From CAYWVR01 sp964461715 (GTDB lineage: Bacteria > Planctomycetota > Phycisphaerae > FEN-1346): DNA of 64,000 nt. The DNA is taken from NCBI GenBank assembly GCA_964461715.1, contig CAYWVR010000002.1:91918-155917 (forward strand), read 5' to 3'. Below the pieces are notes generated by a model that had not been told where the DNA came from, did no database searches, and saw only the letters and a list, made by a program, of their open reading frames with translations. Below are positions 31,518-40,111 of this stretch, piece after piece. Numbering within the stretch: the stretch's first letter is position 1; each line of letters opens with the position of its first letter. The position numbers and the translations under genes are program-made.

Positions 31518-33031
31518 AGGATGCAAGGATGAGCCACCCCCGGGTCGCGATGGCGCGAAGCGACGGGGACCCCGCGCGCCCCTACCCCGAGTTCCCCTAC
31601 GACCCGGGGGAGGCGTACCCGGAGCTCGCGGGGCGCGGCGTCGGGACAGTCGCCCCGCCCAACCCGGTCTACGCGGCCGTGCGGGCGGCGCTTGCGCGTC
31701 TCGGTTTCGACCGGGACCGCGCGGGCTCACCCGAGTGGGACCCCCTCGGCGACCTCATCGAACCCGGGCAGCGGGTCCTCGTCAAGCCCAACTGGGTCCG
31801 CCACGATGCGGCCGACGGCGGGCCGGGGCCGTGCCTGCGGACGCACACGAGCGTGCTCCGCGCGGTCCTCGATTACGTGCTTCTCGCCTTAAAGGGCGAT
31901 GGCCGCGTCATCGTCGGGGACGCCCCCCTCCAATCGGCCGACGGGGGACGCCTCTTCGCCCAGACGCGCATCCACGAACTGCTCGACCGTCTCGACGCCG
32001 GCGGCATCGAGATCACGGTCCGCGACTTCCGCGAGAACGTCTGCGACCTGGACGCGCGCGGCCGCATCGTCGGCCACCGCAAGCTCGACGGCGACCCCGA
32101 CGGATACGCGACCGTGGACCTCGGCGCGGAGAGCCTGTTCGGGCCGGTGGACGAGGCCTTCGAGCGGTTCCGCGTCACGAACTACGACCCGGCCGTCATG
32201 CGCGCGCACCACGCGCGCGGGCGCCACGAGTACCTCATCGCCGGATCGGTGCTCGCCTCCGACACCGTCGTCAGCGTCCCCAAGCTGAAGACCCATCGCA
32301 AGGCGGGCCTGACGTGTGCCCTGAAGAACGTCGTCGGCATCAACGGGAGCAAGGACTACCTGCCGCACCACCGCAAAGGCCCCGTCGACGAGGGCGGCGA
32401 CGAGTACGAAAGACGGTGCGTATGGAAGCGGCTCGCGTCGCACTGCACGGACCTTGTCGAGTCCGACCCGAGCCCCGGCCTGCGGGCGACGGCCCGGCTG
32501 GTCCTTCGCGTCGCGCGGCGGGTGGCCCGAAGCGCCGCCCCGGACCCGTACACCGAGGGGAGCTGGTTCGGCAACGATACCGTCTGGCGGACCGTGCTGG
32601 ACCTGAATCGCGTGTTGGTCTTCGCGCGGCCGGACGGGACGCTCGCGCCGGAGCCTCAGCGGCGCGTGCTGCACCTGGTCGACGCGATCGTCGCCGGCGA
32701 GGGCGAAGGGCCGCTGGTCCCCGACCCGGCGCCGCTCGGCCTCGTCCTGGCGGGGACGGAGGCCGCCGCCGTGGACGCCTTTGCCGCACGGCTGGCGGGT
32801 CTCGACCCGGAGAAGATTCCACTCGTCCGGAACGGCCTCGCACAGCGCGACGGCCTCGCCGAGAAGATGCGCTTCGTCCGCGACGACGCCGACGCGTCTC
32901 TGGCCCTGCATGAGGTCCGGCCCGTGCGCTGTCTCAGACCGCCCGCCGGGTGGGCCGGACACGTCGAGCTCGAGACCTGCCCCCTCCGCGAGACCGACAT
33001 TCCGGTGGCCGGCTCGGTCCCCGAGGAGTGA
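31514..33031 (+). CDS. DUF362 domain protein
   Basis: A 505-residue protein of the DUF362 family. The signature segments are VLVKPNWVRHD, VIVGDAPLQSADGGRLF, VSVPKLKTHRKAGLTCALKNVVGING and VAGEGEGPLVPDPAPLGLVLAGTEAAAVDAFAARL. No iron-sulfur cluster cysteine motif is visible at the C-terminus, unlike the ferredoxin-fused members. Biochemical function is unknown, but DUF362 proteins recur in polysaccharide loci beside CapK-like ligases. GGAGG six bases before the ATG supports the start, which overlaps the previous stop (ATGA). Confidence 0.85.
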   Translation: MKDARMSHPRVAMARSDGDPARPYPEFPYDPGEAYPELAGRGVGTVAPPNPVYAAVRAALARLGFDRDRAGSPEWDPLGDLIEPGQRVLVKPNWVRHDAADGGPGPCLRTHTSVLRAVLDYVLLALKGDGRVIVGDAPLQSADGGRLFAQTRIHELLDRLDAGGIEITVRDFRENVCDLDARGRIVGHRKLDGDPDGYATVDLGAESLFGPVDEAFERFRVTNYDPAVMRAHHARGRHEYLIAGSVLASDTVVSVPKLKTHRKAGLTCALKNVVGINGSKDYLPHHRKGPVDEGGDEYERRCVWKRLASHCTDLVESDPSPGLRATARLVLRVARRVARSAAPDPYTEGSWFGNDTVWRTVLDLNRVLVFARPDGTLAPEPQRRVLHLVDAIVAGEGEGPLVPDPAPLGLVLAGTEAAAVDAFAARLAGLDPEKIPLVRNGLAQRDGLAEKMRFVRDDADASLALHEVRPVRCLRPPAGWAGHVELETCPLRETDIPVAGSVPEE

Positions 33032-33033
33032 TC

Positions 33034-35274
33034 ATGCCCGCAGGCGACGCCCACATCCTGCACGTCGTCCCCGGCCTGGTTCCGGGCGGCATGGAGCTGA
33101 CGCTCGTGCGCATCATTCGCGGGCTCCAGGGGCGGGACGGGTTGCGCCACTCGGTCGTGGCCCTGAAGGGCGACCCGGTCCTCGCGCCCGAGCTTCCGCC
33201 GGACGTGCCGGTCCACGGTCTGCGGTCGAGGCCGAACGAGCCGGCCCTGCCGTGGCGGCTGTGGCGGCTCATGCGGGAGGTCCGCCCGACCGTCATCCAC
33301 GCCCGTAACTGGGGCGGGTGGCCGGACGTGGCCCTGGCGCGACTCGCCCTTTGGCCGCCCGTCCCCCTCATCTTCAGTTTCCACGGCTTCGCCGACCCGC
33401 GCAAGACGCCGTTGCGGCGGCGCCTGGCGTTCCGCGCCCTCAGCCGGATGACTACCTGCCTCTTCACGGTGAGCGAAAACGCCAGGAACATGCTCGTCGA
33501 ACGGTTCGGCTGGCCCAGGCACCGCGTCGGCATCATCCCCAACGGCGTGGACGTCGACCGGTTCCGGCCGGGACCCGTCGCGCGCGAGCCGGACGGGGAA
33601 ATCGCCATCGGAACCGTGGGAAGCCTGACCCCCGTCAAGAACCACGCCCTGCTCGTGCGGGCGTGTGCGGCCATGCGAGCTGCCGGCGTCGCGTGCCGAC
33701 TCCGAATCGCGGGCGAGGGCCCCGAGCGGCGGCGGTTGGAGGAGCTGGCCCGGTCGCTCGACTATGCCGCCCACCTCGACCTGCCGGGCCACGTCGAGGA
33801 CGTGCCCGGCTTTCTCCGGACGCTCGACGTCTTCTCTCTCCCGAGCGCGAGCGAGGCACATCCCAACGCGCTCCTGGAAGCCATGGCCTGCGGCCTTCCG
33901 TGCGTCGCGACGCGCGTGGGCGGGGTCGAGGAAATCCTGGGGCGAGGGGCCTTCGGACGCATCGTCGAGCCGGGCGACGAGGCGGGTCTTGCAGAGGTTC
34001 TGTCGGACCTCGCGGGCGATGCCGAAGCACGAAGGAAGCTCGAGGCCGCAGGTCGGCAGCGCGTCCGCGACGCCTACAGCCTCGAAGGGATGCTCGAGAC
34101 GTACGCGGAGCTCTATACGCGGGTCTCCGAGGGCGGGCTCAGGACGCCCGTCGAGCCCCGCGGCTTCGACCCCGTCGCCAACCGGCCGCGCGTCCTGATG
34201 CTCGGGCCGCTCCCGCCGCCCATCGGGGGCATGGCCACCGTGACGGAGAACCTCCGCACAAGCGCGCTGGCGCGCCGGTGCCGCCTGACGGTCCGCGAGA
34301 ACGGCAAGGCCACGCCGGAGGGACGGCCCCTGGCCCGGGGCGTCGCGGCGCAGATGAAGCTGCTGGCGGACGTCGCGGGCCTCATCGTCCGCGGGCGGTC
34401 GCGGATCGTGCACTTCCAGACGTGCGCCCTGTTCACCTTTTGGCGCGACATGGTGCACGCGGCGGTCGCGCGCCTCGCGGGGGCCCACGTCGTGTTCCAC
34501 GTGCACGACGGGACGTTCGAGTCGTTCCTGGGCGACGCGCCGCCGCTTAAGAAGGCCCTGCTGTCGCTCGCGCTGCGCGCGGCGTCGCGGGTAATCGTCC
34601 TGTCGGAGGAAACGCGTGAACGGCTCGCGCCGCTGGAACGGCGGGCCCGGTGGGCCGTCGTCTCGAACGGCGTGCCGGTGCCGTCGGCCGCCGAGACCGA
34701 GCGCGCGCCGCGGTTCCTTTTCATGGGGAACCTGACTCGCCGCAAGGGGGCCTACGACCTGGTGGAGGCGACCTCCCGGGCCTTTGCAAACGGGGGCCCG
34801 GGGGAGGTGCTCCTGGCCGGCGGGGAGCGCGACGCGGGCGACCGCCAGGCCCTCCTCGACCACATCGCCGCTTGCGGGTGCGCGGAGCGGGCCCGGCTGC
34901 TTGGCCTCATCCAGGGCCCCGAGAAGGAGGCGGCCCTGGCGTCGGCCGGCGTCCTGGTCCTCCCGAGCTACGCCGAGGGCCTGCCGATGGCGATCCTCGA
35001 AGGGATGGCCTACGCCCTGCCCGTCATCGCCACGCGCGTCGGCGCGGTGCCGGAGGCCGTGGCCGAGGGCGTCGAAGGGTTCCTCATCGAGCCCGGCGAC
35101 GTCGAAGCCCTGGCCGACCGGATGCGCCGCCTCGCCGAGGACGCAGCGCTCCGCCGCCGCATGGCCCAGGCCGCCCGCCGCCGCGCCCGGGCGCAGTACG
35201 GCATGGACGTGATGGTGGACCGGATTCTGGCCCTGTATCGCGAGATTCTGACGCCCGACCGAGGCCGCGCATGA
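33034..35274 (+). CDS. Tandem GT4-GT4 glycosyltransferase fusion
   Basis: A 746-residue protein made of two complete GT4 modules. The first (about 1-380) has ILHVVPGLVPGGMELTLVR, IIPNGVDVDRFRP, GTVGSLTPVKNH and LPSASEAHPNALLEAMACGLPCVA and resembles the stp2-type sugar transferases of exosortase loci. The second (about 393-746) has VLMLGPLPPPIGGMATVTENL, VVFHVHDGTFESFLG, FLFMGNLTRRKGAYDLVEA and LPSYAEGLPMAILEGMAYALPVIA. The usual length of one GT4 enzyme is 350-420 residues, so this is a true fusion; no stop or frame change separates the parts. It would add two sugars in succession. Confidence 0.9.
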   Translation: MPAGDAHILHVVPGLVPGGMELTLVRIIRGLQGRDGLRHSVVALKGDPVLAPELPPDVPVHGLRSRPNEPALPWRLWRLMREVRPTVIHARNWGGWPDVALARLALWPPVPLIFSFHGFADPRKTPLRRRLAFRALSRMTTCLFTVSENARNMLVERFGWPRHRVGIIPNGVDVDRFRPGPVAREPDGEIAIGTVGSLTPVKNHALLVRACAAMRAAGVACRLRIAGEGPERRRLEELARSLDYAAHLDLPGHVEDVPGFLRTLDVFSLPSASEAHPNALLEAMACGLPCVATRVGGVEEILGRGAFGRIVEPGDEAGLAEVLSDLAGDAEARRKLEAAGRQRVRDAYSLEGMLETYAELYTRVSEGGLRTPVEPRGFDPVANRPRVLMLGPLPPPIGGMATVTENLRTSALARRCRLTVRENGKATPEGRPLARGVAAQMKLLADVAGLIVRGRSRIVHFQTCALFTFWRDMVHAAVARLAGAHVVFHVHDGTFESFLGDAPPLKKALLSLALRAASRVIVLSEETRERLAPLERRARWAVVSNGVPVPSAAETERAPRFLFMGNLTRRKGAYDLVEATSRAFANGGPGEVLLAGGERDAGDRQALLDHIAACGCAERARLLGLIQGPEKEAALASAGVLVLPSYAEGLPMAILEGMAYALPVIATRVGAVPEAVAEGVEGFLIEPGDVEALADRMRRLAEDAALRRRMAQAARRRARAQYGMDVMVDRILALYREILTPDRGRA

Positions 35275-36518
35275 CCCCAACCCACACAACCACCGACCCC
35301 CGCCGCGTCCTCGCCATCGTCGGCAACACGCAGGTCGGCCTGTGGGTGGCCCGGAGCCTGGGCCGGGCGGGCCTCCACGTGGAGGCCGTCGCGACCAGCC
35401 CCGACGCGCTCGTCGCGCGCAGCCGCTTTGCGGACGGCGTCCACGTCGTCGAGGGCCCGAGCGACGAGGGGGCGTGGATCGACCGGATCGAGGCGCTCGC
35501 GCGGGAGCGGGGCGTCGGCAGCATCCTCGCCATTGCCGAAGCCTACCATGCCGCGCTCATCCGCCACCGCGACCGCTTCGAGCCCGACGTCCACGTCTTC
35601 AGCCCGCCCGCCGAGTGCTTCCGCCGGGCCACCGACAAGGACGAGATGCACCGCCTCTGCGAGGAGCTGGGCGTGCCCGTCGCGAAGGGCATGACCCTTG
35701 ACGCCCTTCTCGCCCGGACCGGCGAGGACCCGCTCCACTATCCCCTGGTCCTTCGGACCCGCAACCAGAACATCGAGACGGGCCGGACCCCGTGGAAAGC
35801 CGCCTACGCCCGCGATCGTGCGGAGCTCGAGCGCCTGGCCGCAGAGGTCGAGGCCATCACGTCGAACGTCCTCGTCCAAGAATACCACGCGGGCGTCGAG
35901 GACCATATCCAGGTCCTGATGCACGAGGGCATGCCGTTCATGGTGGGCGAGTACATCGGCGAGCACCATTTCCCGCTCGCGGGCGGCGTGACGGTGCAGC
36001 GGGTCACCTGCCGCCATGAGCCGCTCGAGCGGGACGCCGTGCGGCTGCTGGAGGCCCTCCAGTGGGACGGCATCGCGGGAGTCCAGTTCCACTACGACCC
36101 GGCGACGGACGAGTACATCTTCCTCGAGATCAACCCGCGGTTCATCGGCGGGTTGCCGACGGTGATCATGGCGGGCTTCGACGCGCCGTACCTTCTCTGG
36201 CAGGGCCGCTTCGAACCCGAGCGGATGGAGCGGACGCGGTACCGGCAGGGCATGCGGACGCGGATCATGGGCGGCGATGCGAACTGGATGCTGGGGATGA
36301 TGCGAGGCGACCCCCTGCCGCCCGACCAGCGTCGCCTCGGCCGCGCGAGCGCCGCCCTGCGGTTCCTCTGGAACTCGGGGCCATGGACGAAGGACGACGT
36401 CTTCTGGTGGCGGGACCCGCGGCCGTTCCTGGCAGACCTTCGTCAGATGGTCGCCAAGGTCCGCAGCCGCCGCGTCGACCTCATCGGGAACCCCGAGACC
36501 GCGGAGGTCGACGCGTGA
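35271..36518 (+). CDS. ATP-grasp ligase
   Basis: A 415-residue carboxylate-amine ligase-like ATP-grasp protein. An N-terminal Rossmann-like domain (VLAIVGNTQVGLWVARSLGRAGL) is followed by the ATP-binding lid FRRATDKDEMHRLCEELGVPVAKG, the adenine-side strand VLVQEYHAGVEDHIQVLM, and the metal-binding YIFLEINPRFIGGLP. Such enzymes form amide or peptide-like bonds through acyl-phosphates; in envelope clusters they may attach amino acids to sugars. The substrate is not known. ATGA overlap with the upstream GT fusion and GTGA overlap with the next gene place it inside the operon. Confidence 0.82.
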   Translation: MTPTHTTTDPRRVLAIVGNTQVGLWVARSLGRAGLHVEAVATSPDALVARSRFADGVHVVEGPSDEGAWIDRIEALARERGVGSILAIAEAYHAALIRHRDRFEPDVHVFSPPAECFRRATDKDEMHRLCEELGVPVAKGMTLDALLARTGEDPLHYPLVLRTRNQNIETGRTPWKAAYARDRAELERLAAEVEAITSNVLVQEYHAGVEDHIQVLMHEGMPFMVGEYIGEHHFPLAGGVTVQRVTCRHEPLERDAVRLLEALQWDGIAGVQFHYDPATDEYIFLEINPRFIGGLPTVIMAGFDAPYLLWQGRFEPERMERTRYRQGMRTRIMGGDANWMLGMMRGDPLPPDQRRLGRASAALRFLWNSGPWTKDDVFWWRDPRPFLADLRQMVAKVRSRRVDLIGNPETAEVDA

Positions 36519-37519
36519 AGCCGGGCCTCTTCCTCACGTTCGACGTCGAGTGCAGCATGGGCGGCGCGTTCGAGGACCCGTCGGCGCTGCCGGTGCCGCC
36601 GGCGCGGGCCGTGTGGGGCGAGTACGGCGGCCGGTCGCTGGGTCTGGGGCGGATTCTGGAGGTCCTCGGCCGACACAGCCTCAAAGGCACGTTCTTCGTC
36701 GAGCCGTTCATGGAGGAGCAGGGCTATCCCGGCGAGGGCAAGCGGATCACGGACGCCCTCGCCGAGGCCGGCCAGGACGTCGAGCTCCACATCCACCCGT
36801 GCCACAGCTTCTACGCGAAGCACCTGCGGGGCGAGCCGTACCCGCCAACCGACACGATGGCCGACCTGGGGCCCCGGATGCAGACGGCGCTTTTTGCCGA
36901 GGGCGCCGACCGCCTGGCCTCCTGGACCGGTCGGCGCCCGGTGGCGTTCCGGGCCGGCAACATGGGGGCGTCGGAGGCGACGCTCGAAGCCCTGGCCGCG
37001 GCGGACCTCGCGCTCGATTCGAGCTACACGTTTCCCTACGCGGGGGGCCAGTGCCGCTTCCCGCCCGGCGATCCGTACAACGGTTCGCGGCGGTACGGCG
37101 AGGTGGTGGAGCTCGCGCTCTCGGGCTTCACGCAGCCACGTTTCCCGGGCCTGCACCCGGCGAAACCGCTGGACCTGGCGGGCGTCTCGTTCGCGGAGAT
37201 GCGCGAGGCGACGCTTCGAATCATCGAGGCCGGGGCCGACGCGGTGATGATCCTTCATCCGTTCAGCCTCCTGAAGGTCCGGAACCTGGCGTATGATGGA
37301 GGCCGGCCGGACCGGGTCGTCGTCCGGCGGTTCGAGCGATTTTGCCGCTGGCTCGACGAGGTGAGGGACACCGTCGGCGCGCGGACGTTCGCGGACGTGG
37401 CGACGGCGCTCGCCGACGGACGCGATGAGCCGCGCGAGGCGCCGCCGCCGCGGCTGGGCCTTGGGCGGGCGCTCATGCGAAAGGCCGTCCAGGCCTGGAA
37501 CCGGCCGCATTGGACGTGA
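36515..37519 (+). CDS. Polysaccharide deacetylase family protein (first)
   Basis: A 334-residue carbohydrate esterase 4-like protein. It begins GLFLTFDVECSMGG, the Asp/Glu metal-binding strand (residues 6-12), followed by LKGTFFVEPFMEEQG, VELHIHPCHSF with two metal-ligand histidines (92-97), FRAGNMGAS and, at the end, AVMILHPFSLL. There is no signal peptide, so it may act in the cytoplasm on a precursor. Length is that of the family. GTG forms a GTGA overlap with the ATP-grasp gene. Confidence 0.85.
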   Translation: MKPGLFLTFDVECSMGGAFEDPSALPVPPARAVWGEYGGRSLGLGRILEVLGRHSLKGTFFVEPFMEEQGYPGEGKRITDALAEAGQDVELHIHPCHSFYAKHLRGEPYPPTDTMADLGPRMQTALFAEGADRLASWTGRRPVAFRAGNMGASEATLEALAAADLALDSSYTFPYAGGQCRFPPGDPYNGSRRYGEVVELALSGFTQPRFPGLHPAKPLDLAGVSFAEMREATLRIIEAGADAVMILHPFSLLKVRNLAYDGGRPDRVVVRRFERFCRWLDEVRDTVGARTFADVATALADGRDEPREAPPPRLGLGRALMRKAVQAWNRPHWT

Positions 37520-37541
37520 GACTCGCGAGTGGGAGCCGACG

Positions 37542-38921
37542 ATGATGCCGACCGTGGCCCGAACGATCTACCGCCTCCAGGAGCGGGTGCTGAAGCGTCC
37601 GACGTTCGCCGTCTTCCGCGAGCTCGAGGCCAGCCAGCACGGGCCGCGCGAGCGCCGCGAGACGTTTCAGCTCGATCGGTTGCAGTCGCTGGTCGCGGCG
37701 GCCCATGCCCACACGCCGTATTGGCGCGAGGTGATGGACGCCGAAGGCTTCGGGCCGCACGACATCCGATCGCTCCGGGACGTCGGCCGGTTCCCGCTCC
37801 TGGAGAAGGAGACGCTCCGGTCGCGGCGCGAGGAGATGGTCTGGCGCGACGAGGGCCCCGGCCTCAAGGTCGTCCGCACAAGCGGGTCGACGAACGAGGC
37901 CCTCCAGTTCTATACGAGCGCGTCGCGCGAGGCGGCGATCAACGCCGCCCGCATGCGCGGGCACCGGTGGATCGGCATCGAGAAGGGCGACCGCGAGGTC
38001 TACTTCTGGGGCTCGCCCGTCGAGCTCGACACCCAGGGCCGCCTCAAGCACTGGCGCGACCGGCTCTGCAACGAGCCCCTCACGAACGGGTTTGAGATCA
38101 CCCTCGACCGCGTCCGAGACTTCGTCGAGGATTGGAAGCGCTGGCGGCCGAAGTGCATCTTCGGCTATCCGAACAGCTTCGTCCTGACGGCCCGCATGGC
38201 CGAGCAGCTGGACCTCGATCTGACGGTCCTCCGGGACCGGGGCCTCAAGTGCATCGCGACCACCAGCGAGATGCTCGGCGAGGTGAACCGCCGCATCATC
38301 GAGGAGGCCTTCGGCGTCCCGTGCTACGACTCCTACGGCCTGCGGGAGGCGGGCCTGGTGGGCCACGAGTGCCGCGAGAAGGTCATGCACACCATCGACG
38401 AGCAGGTGCTCCTCGAGACGATCGACCCGGCCACACTCGAGCCGACCGACGGCGAAGGCGAGCTGGTCGTGACGAGCCTGATCAGTCGGGCCATGCCCGT
38501 GATCCGCTACCGGACGGGCGACATCGTGACGCTCGGCGAGGGCCCGTGCGCGTGCGGGTTGGACCTGGGGCGGATCGAGATCAGCGGGGGACGGATCGCG
38601 GACTTCGTCGTCACGCGGGCGGGCAAGTGGGTGGCGGGGTACTTCATCATCTACATCTGCCGCTCGACGCCCGGCGTCGTCAAGTTCCAGGTCCGCCAGG
38701 AGCGGATCGGGGCGCTGCGGGTCCTCCTGGTCGTGGACGAGAACTTCCCCGAGGACGGGTGCGAACGCGTCACACGGGCCGTCGAGCAGCGCCTGGGCGG
38801 CGACGACGAGGTCGAGGTCGAGGTCGTCGAGGACATCGCCCCGGCCCCCTCGGGCAAGTACCGGCCAGTCATCAGTCGCGTGGCCGAGGAACGGATGGAG
38901 ACGGGAAAGCCGGGGATGTAG
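37542..38921 (+). CDS. CapK/PaaK-like adenylate-forming enzyme (second copy)
   Basis: A 459-residue phenylacetate-CoA ligase-like protein, related to the copy six genes upstream but clearly diverged. Motifs: VVRTSGSTNEALQFYTS, YDSYGLREAGLVGHEC, VIRYRTGDIV with the metal-site CACGLDLGRI, and PSGKYRPVISR with the catalytic lysine near the C-terminus. GGGAG seven bases upstream of a double ATG supports the start. It is the last gene of the long plus-strand run; its stop lies two bases from the stop of the convergent CapA gene, leaving no room for a separate terminator. Confidence 0.83.
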   Translation: MMPTVARTIYRLQERVLKRPTFAVFRELEASQHGPRERRETFQLDRLQSLVAAAHAHTPYWREVMDAEGFGPHDIRSLRDVGRFPLLEKETLRSRREEMVWRDEGPGLKVVRTSGSTNEALQFYTSASREAAINAARMRGHRWIGIEKGDREVYFWGSPVELDTQGRLKHWRDRLCNEPLTNGFEITLDRVRDFVEDWKRWRPKCIFGYPNSFVLTARMAEQLDLDLTVLRDRGLKCIATTSEMLGEVNRRIIEEAFGVPCYDSYGLREAGLVGHECREKVMHTIDEQVLLETIDPATLEPTDGEGELVVTSLISRAMPVIRYRTGDIVTLGEGPCACGLDLGRIEISGGRIADFVVTRAGKWVAGYFIIYICRSTPGVVKFQVRQERIGALRVLLVVDENFPEDGCERVTRAVEQRLGGDDEVEVEVVEDIAPAPSGKYRPVISRVAEERMETGKPGM

Positions 38922-38923
38922 CC

Positions 38924-40030
38924 CTACTCCGCCCGCCCGGCCCGCACCAGCGAGGCCAGCGCGCGGCGGATTTTGGACCACCGAAGGGTTTTCAGGCGAG
39001 ACCACCGAAAATGCGCGAAGATGGGACGCATCGTCGTCACCCAGAAGTACGCGCGCCGGTAGCGGCCGAGGGTCACCCCGCGCGCAAGGGCCCGGCCGGC
39101 GCGGCCGACCATCCGGTCGCCGATGCCGCTCGGGTCGAAGGTCACGGTCCGGCCCGAGTCGACGACCGGCCGCGGGCGAGCCTCGCAAACCCCGTCCGGG
39201 CCCAGCGTCGCCTCCACCAACAGGCCCGTGCGTCCGCGGCGATCCCAGACGATGCGGTCGCCGCTCGTAAAGGGCACGTCGTCGGCGACGAAGTTGCCGA
39301 GCGAGTAGGCGATGGGGACGCCCTCGTGGACCTCGAAGCCCTGAAGCACGTGAGGATGGTGGCCGAGGACGAGCGACGCCCCCGCCTCGGCGAGGGCCCG
39401 GGCGTTGCCAACTTGCCGCGGCGAGGGGATCGGCAGCCGCTCCTCGCCCCAGTGCAGCGAGACGATGACGTGATCGACCTCCTCGCGCAGCTGCCGCACG
39501 TCCGTGGCGAGCCGTTCGACGTCCAGCGGTGCGACGCCCGGGCTCTCGGGGCCCGCGAATCGGTTCGGTCCGCTCCGCTCGTCAACCGCGCCGATGAAGG
39601 CGAGGCGCAGACCGCGGACCTCGACGAACGCTGGGGCGGCGGCCTCGGCCCGCGTCTCGCCCGCGCCGAAATGCGCGACGCCCATCTCGTCCAGGAGGCC
39701 CCGCAGCTTCCGGAACCCCGCCTCCAGCCCGTCGAACGCGTGGTTGTTGGCAAGCGTCACGACCGTGATACCGCTCGCGAGGACCGCGCGGATCGTCTCC
39801 GGCGGCACGATGACGCGCGGCTCGGTCGGCACGACGCCCGCCCCGGCCTCGACGGTGCATTCGAGGTTCGCAAGGACGCAGTCGTAGCCCCGCCAGAGGA
39901 GCGCCAGACCGGCGGCCAGGGCCTCGGCGGCGCGAAGCGGCGTGCCGTCGGGGGTCGTCGTCAGGAGCAGGTCGCCGACGGCCGCGAGGCGCACCGGCCG
40001 CTCCTCGCTCGCTGGGTCGCGTTGGCTCAC
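38924..40030 (-). CDS. CapA-like metallophosphatase-fold capsule protein
   Basis: A 368-residue member of the CapA/PGA_cap family, known from poly-gamma-glutamate capsule synthesis. Motifs are RLAAVGDLLLT, DCVLANLECTVE, VTLANNHAFDGLEAGFRKL, HVIVSLHWGEE, ASLVLGHHPHVLQGFE and YSLGNFV. They supply the metal ligands of a calcineurin-like fold. No CapB/CapC partner is present, so poly-glutamate synthesis is not implied. A GTG with GGAG six bases upstream is chosen; an ATG five codons earlier (40045) is possible. The C-terminal 60 residues are very basic. It is read against the main operon and diverges from a glycosidase gene. Confidence 0.82.
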   Translation of the reverse strand: MSQRDPASEERPVRLAAVGDLLLTTTPDGTPLRAAEALAAGLALLWRGYDCVLANLECTVEAGAGVVPTEPRVIVPPETIRAVLASGITVVTLANNHAFDGLEAGFRKLRGLLDEMGVAHFGAGETRAEAAAPAFVEVRGLRLAFIGAVDERSGPNRFAGPESPGVAPLDVERLATDVRQLREEVDHVIVSLHWGEERLPIPSPRQVGNARALAEAGASLVLGHHPHVLQGFEVHEGVPIAYSLGNFVADDVPFTSGDRIVWDRRGRTGLLVEATLGPDGVCEARPRPVVDSGRTVTFDPSGIGDRMVGRAGRALARGVTLGRYRRAYFWVTTMRPIFAHFRWSRLKTLRWSKIRRALASLVRAGRAE

Positions 40031-40111
40031 TCGTCTCTCCGACATCGTCGGCGTCGCGCACGGAAGTATAGCCCGAGCGGCATCCGGGCACAATGCATCG
40101 CGGCGGCGTTT

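Noticed and set aside
38132..40021. Long upstream extension of the glycosidase frame
   Set aside because: It runs through the second CapK-like gene and the antisense CapA gene and has no protein-like content.
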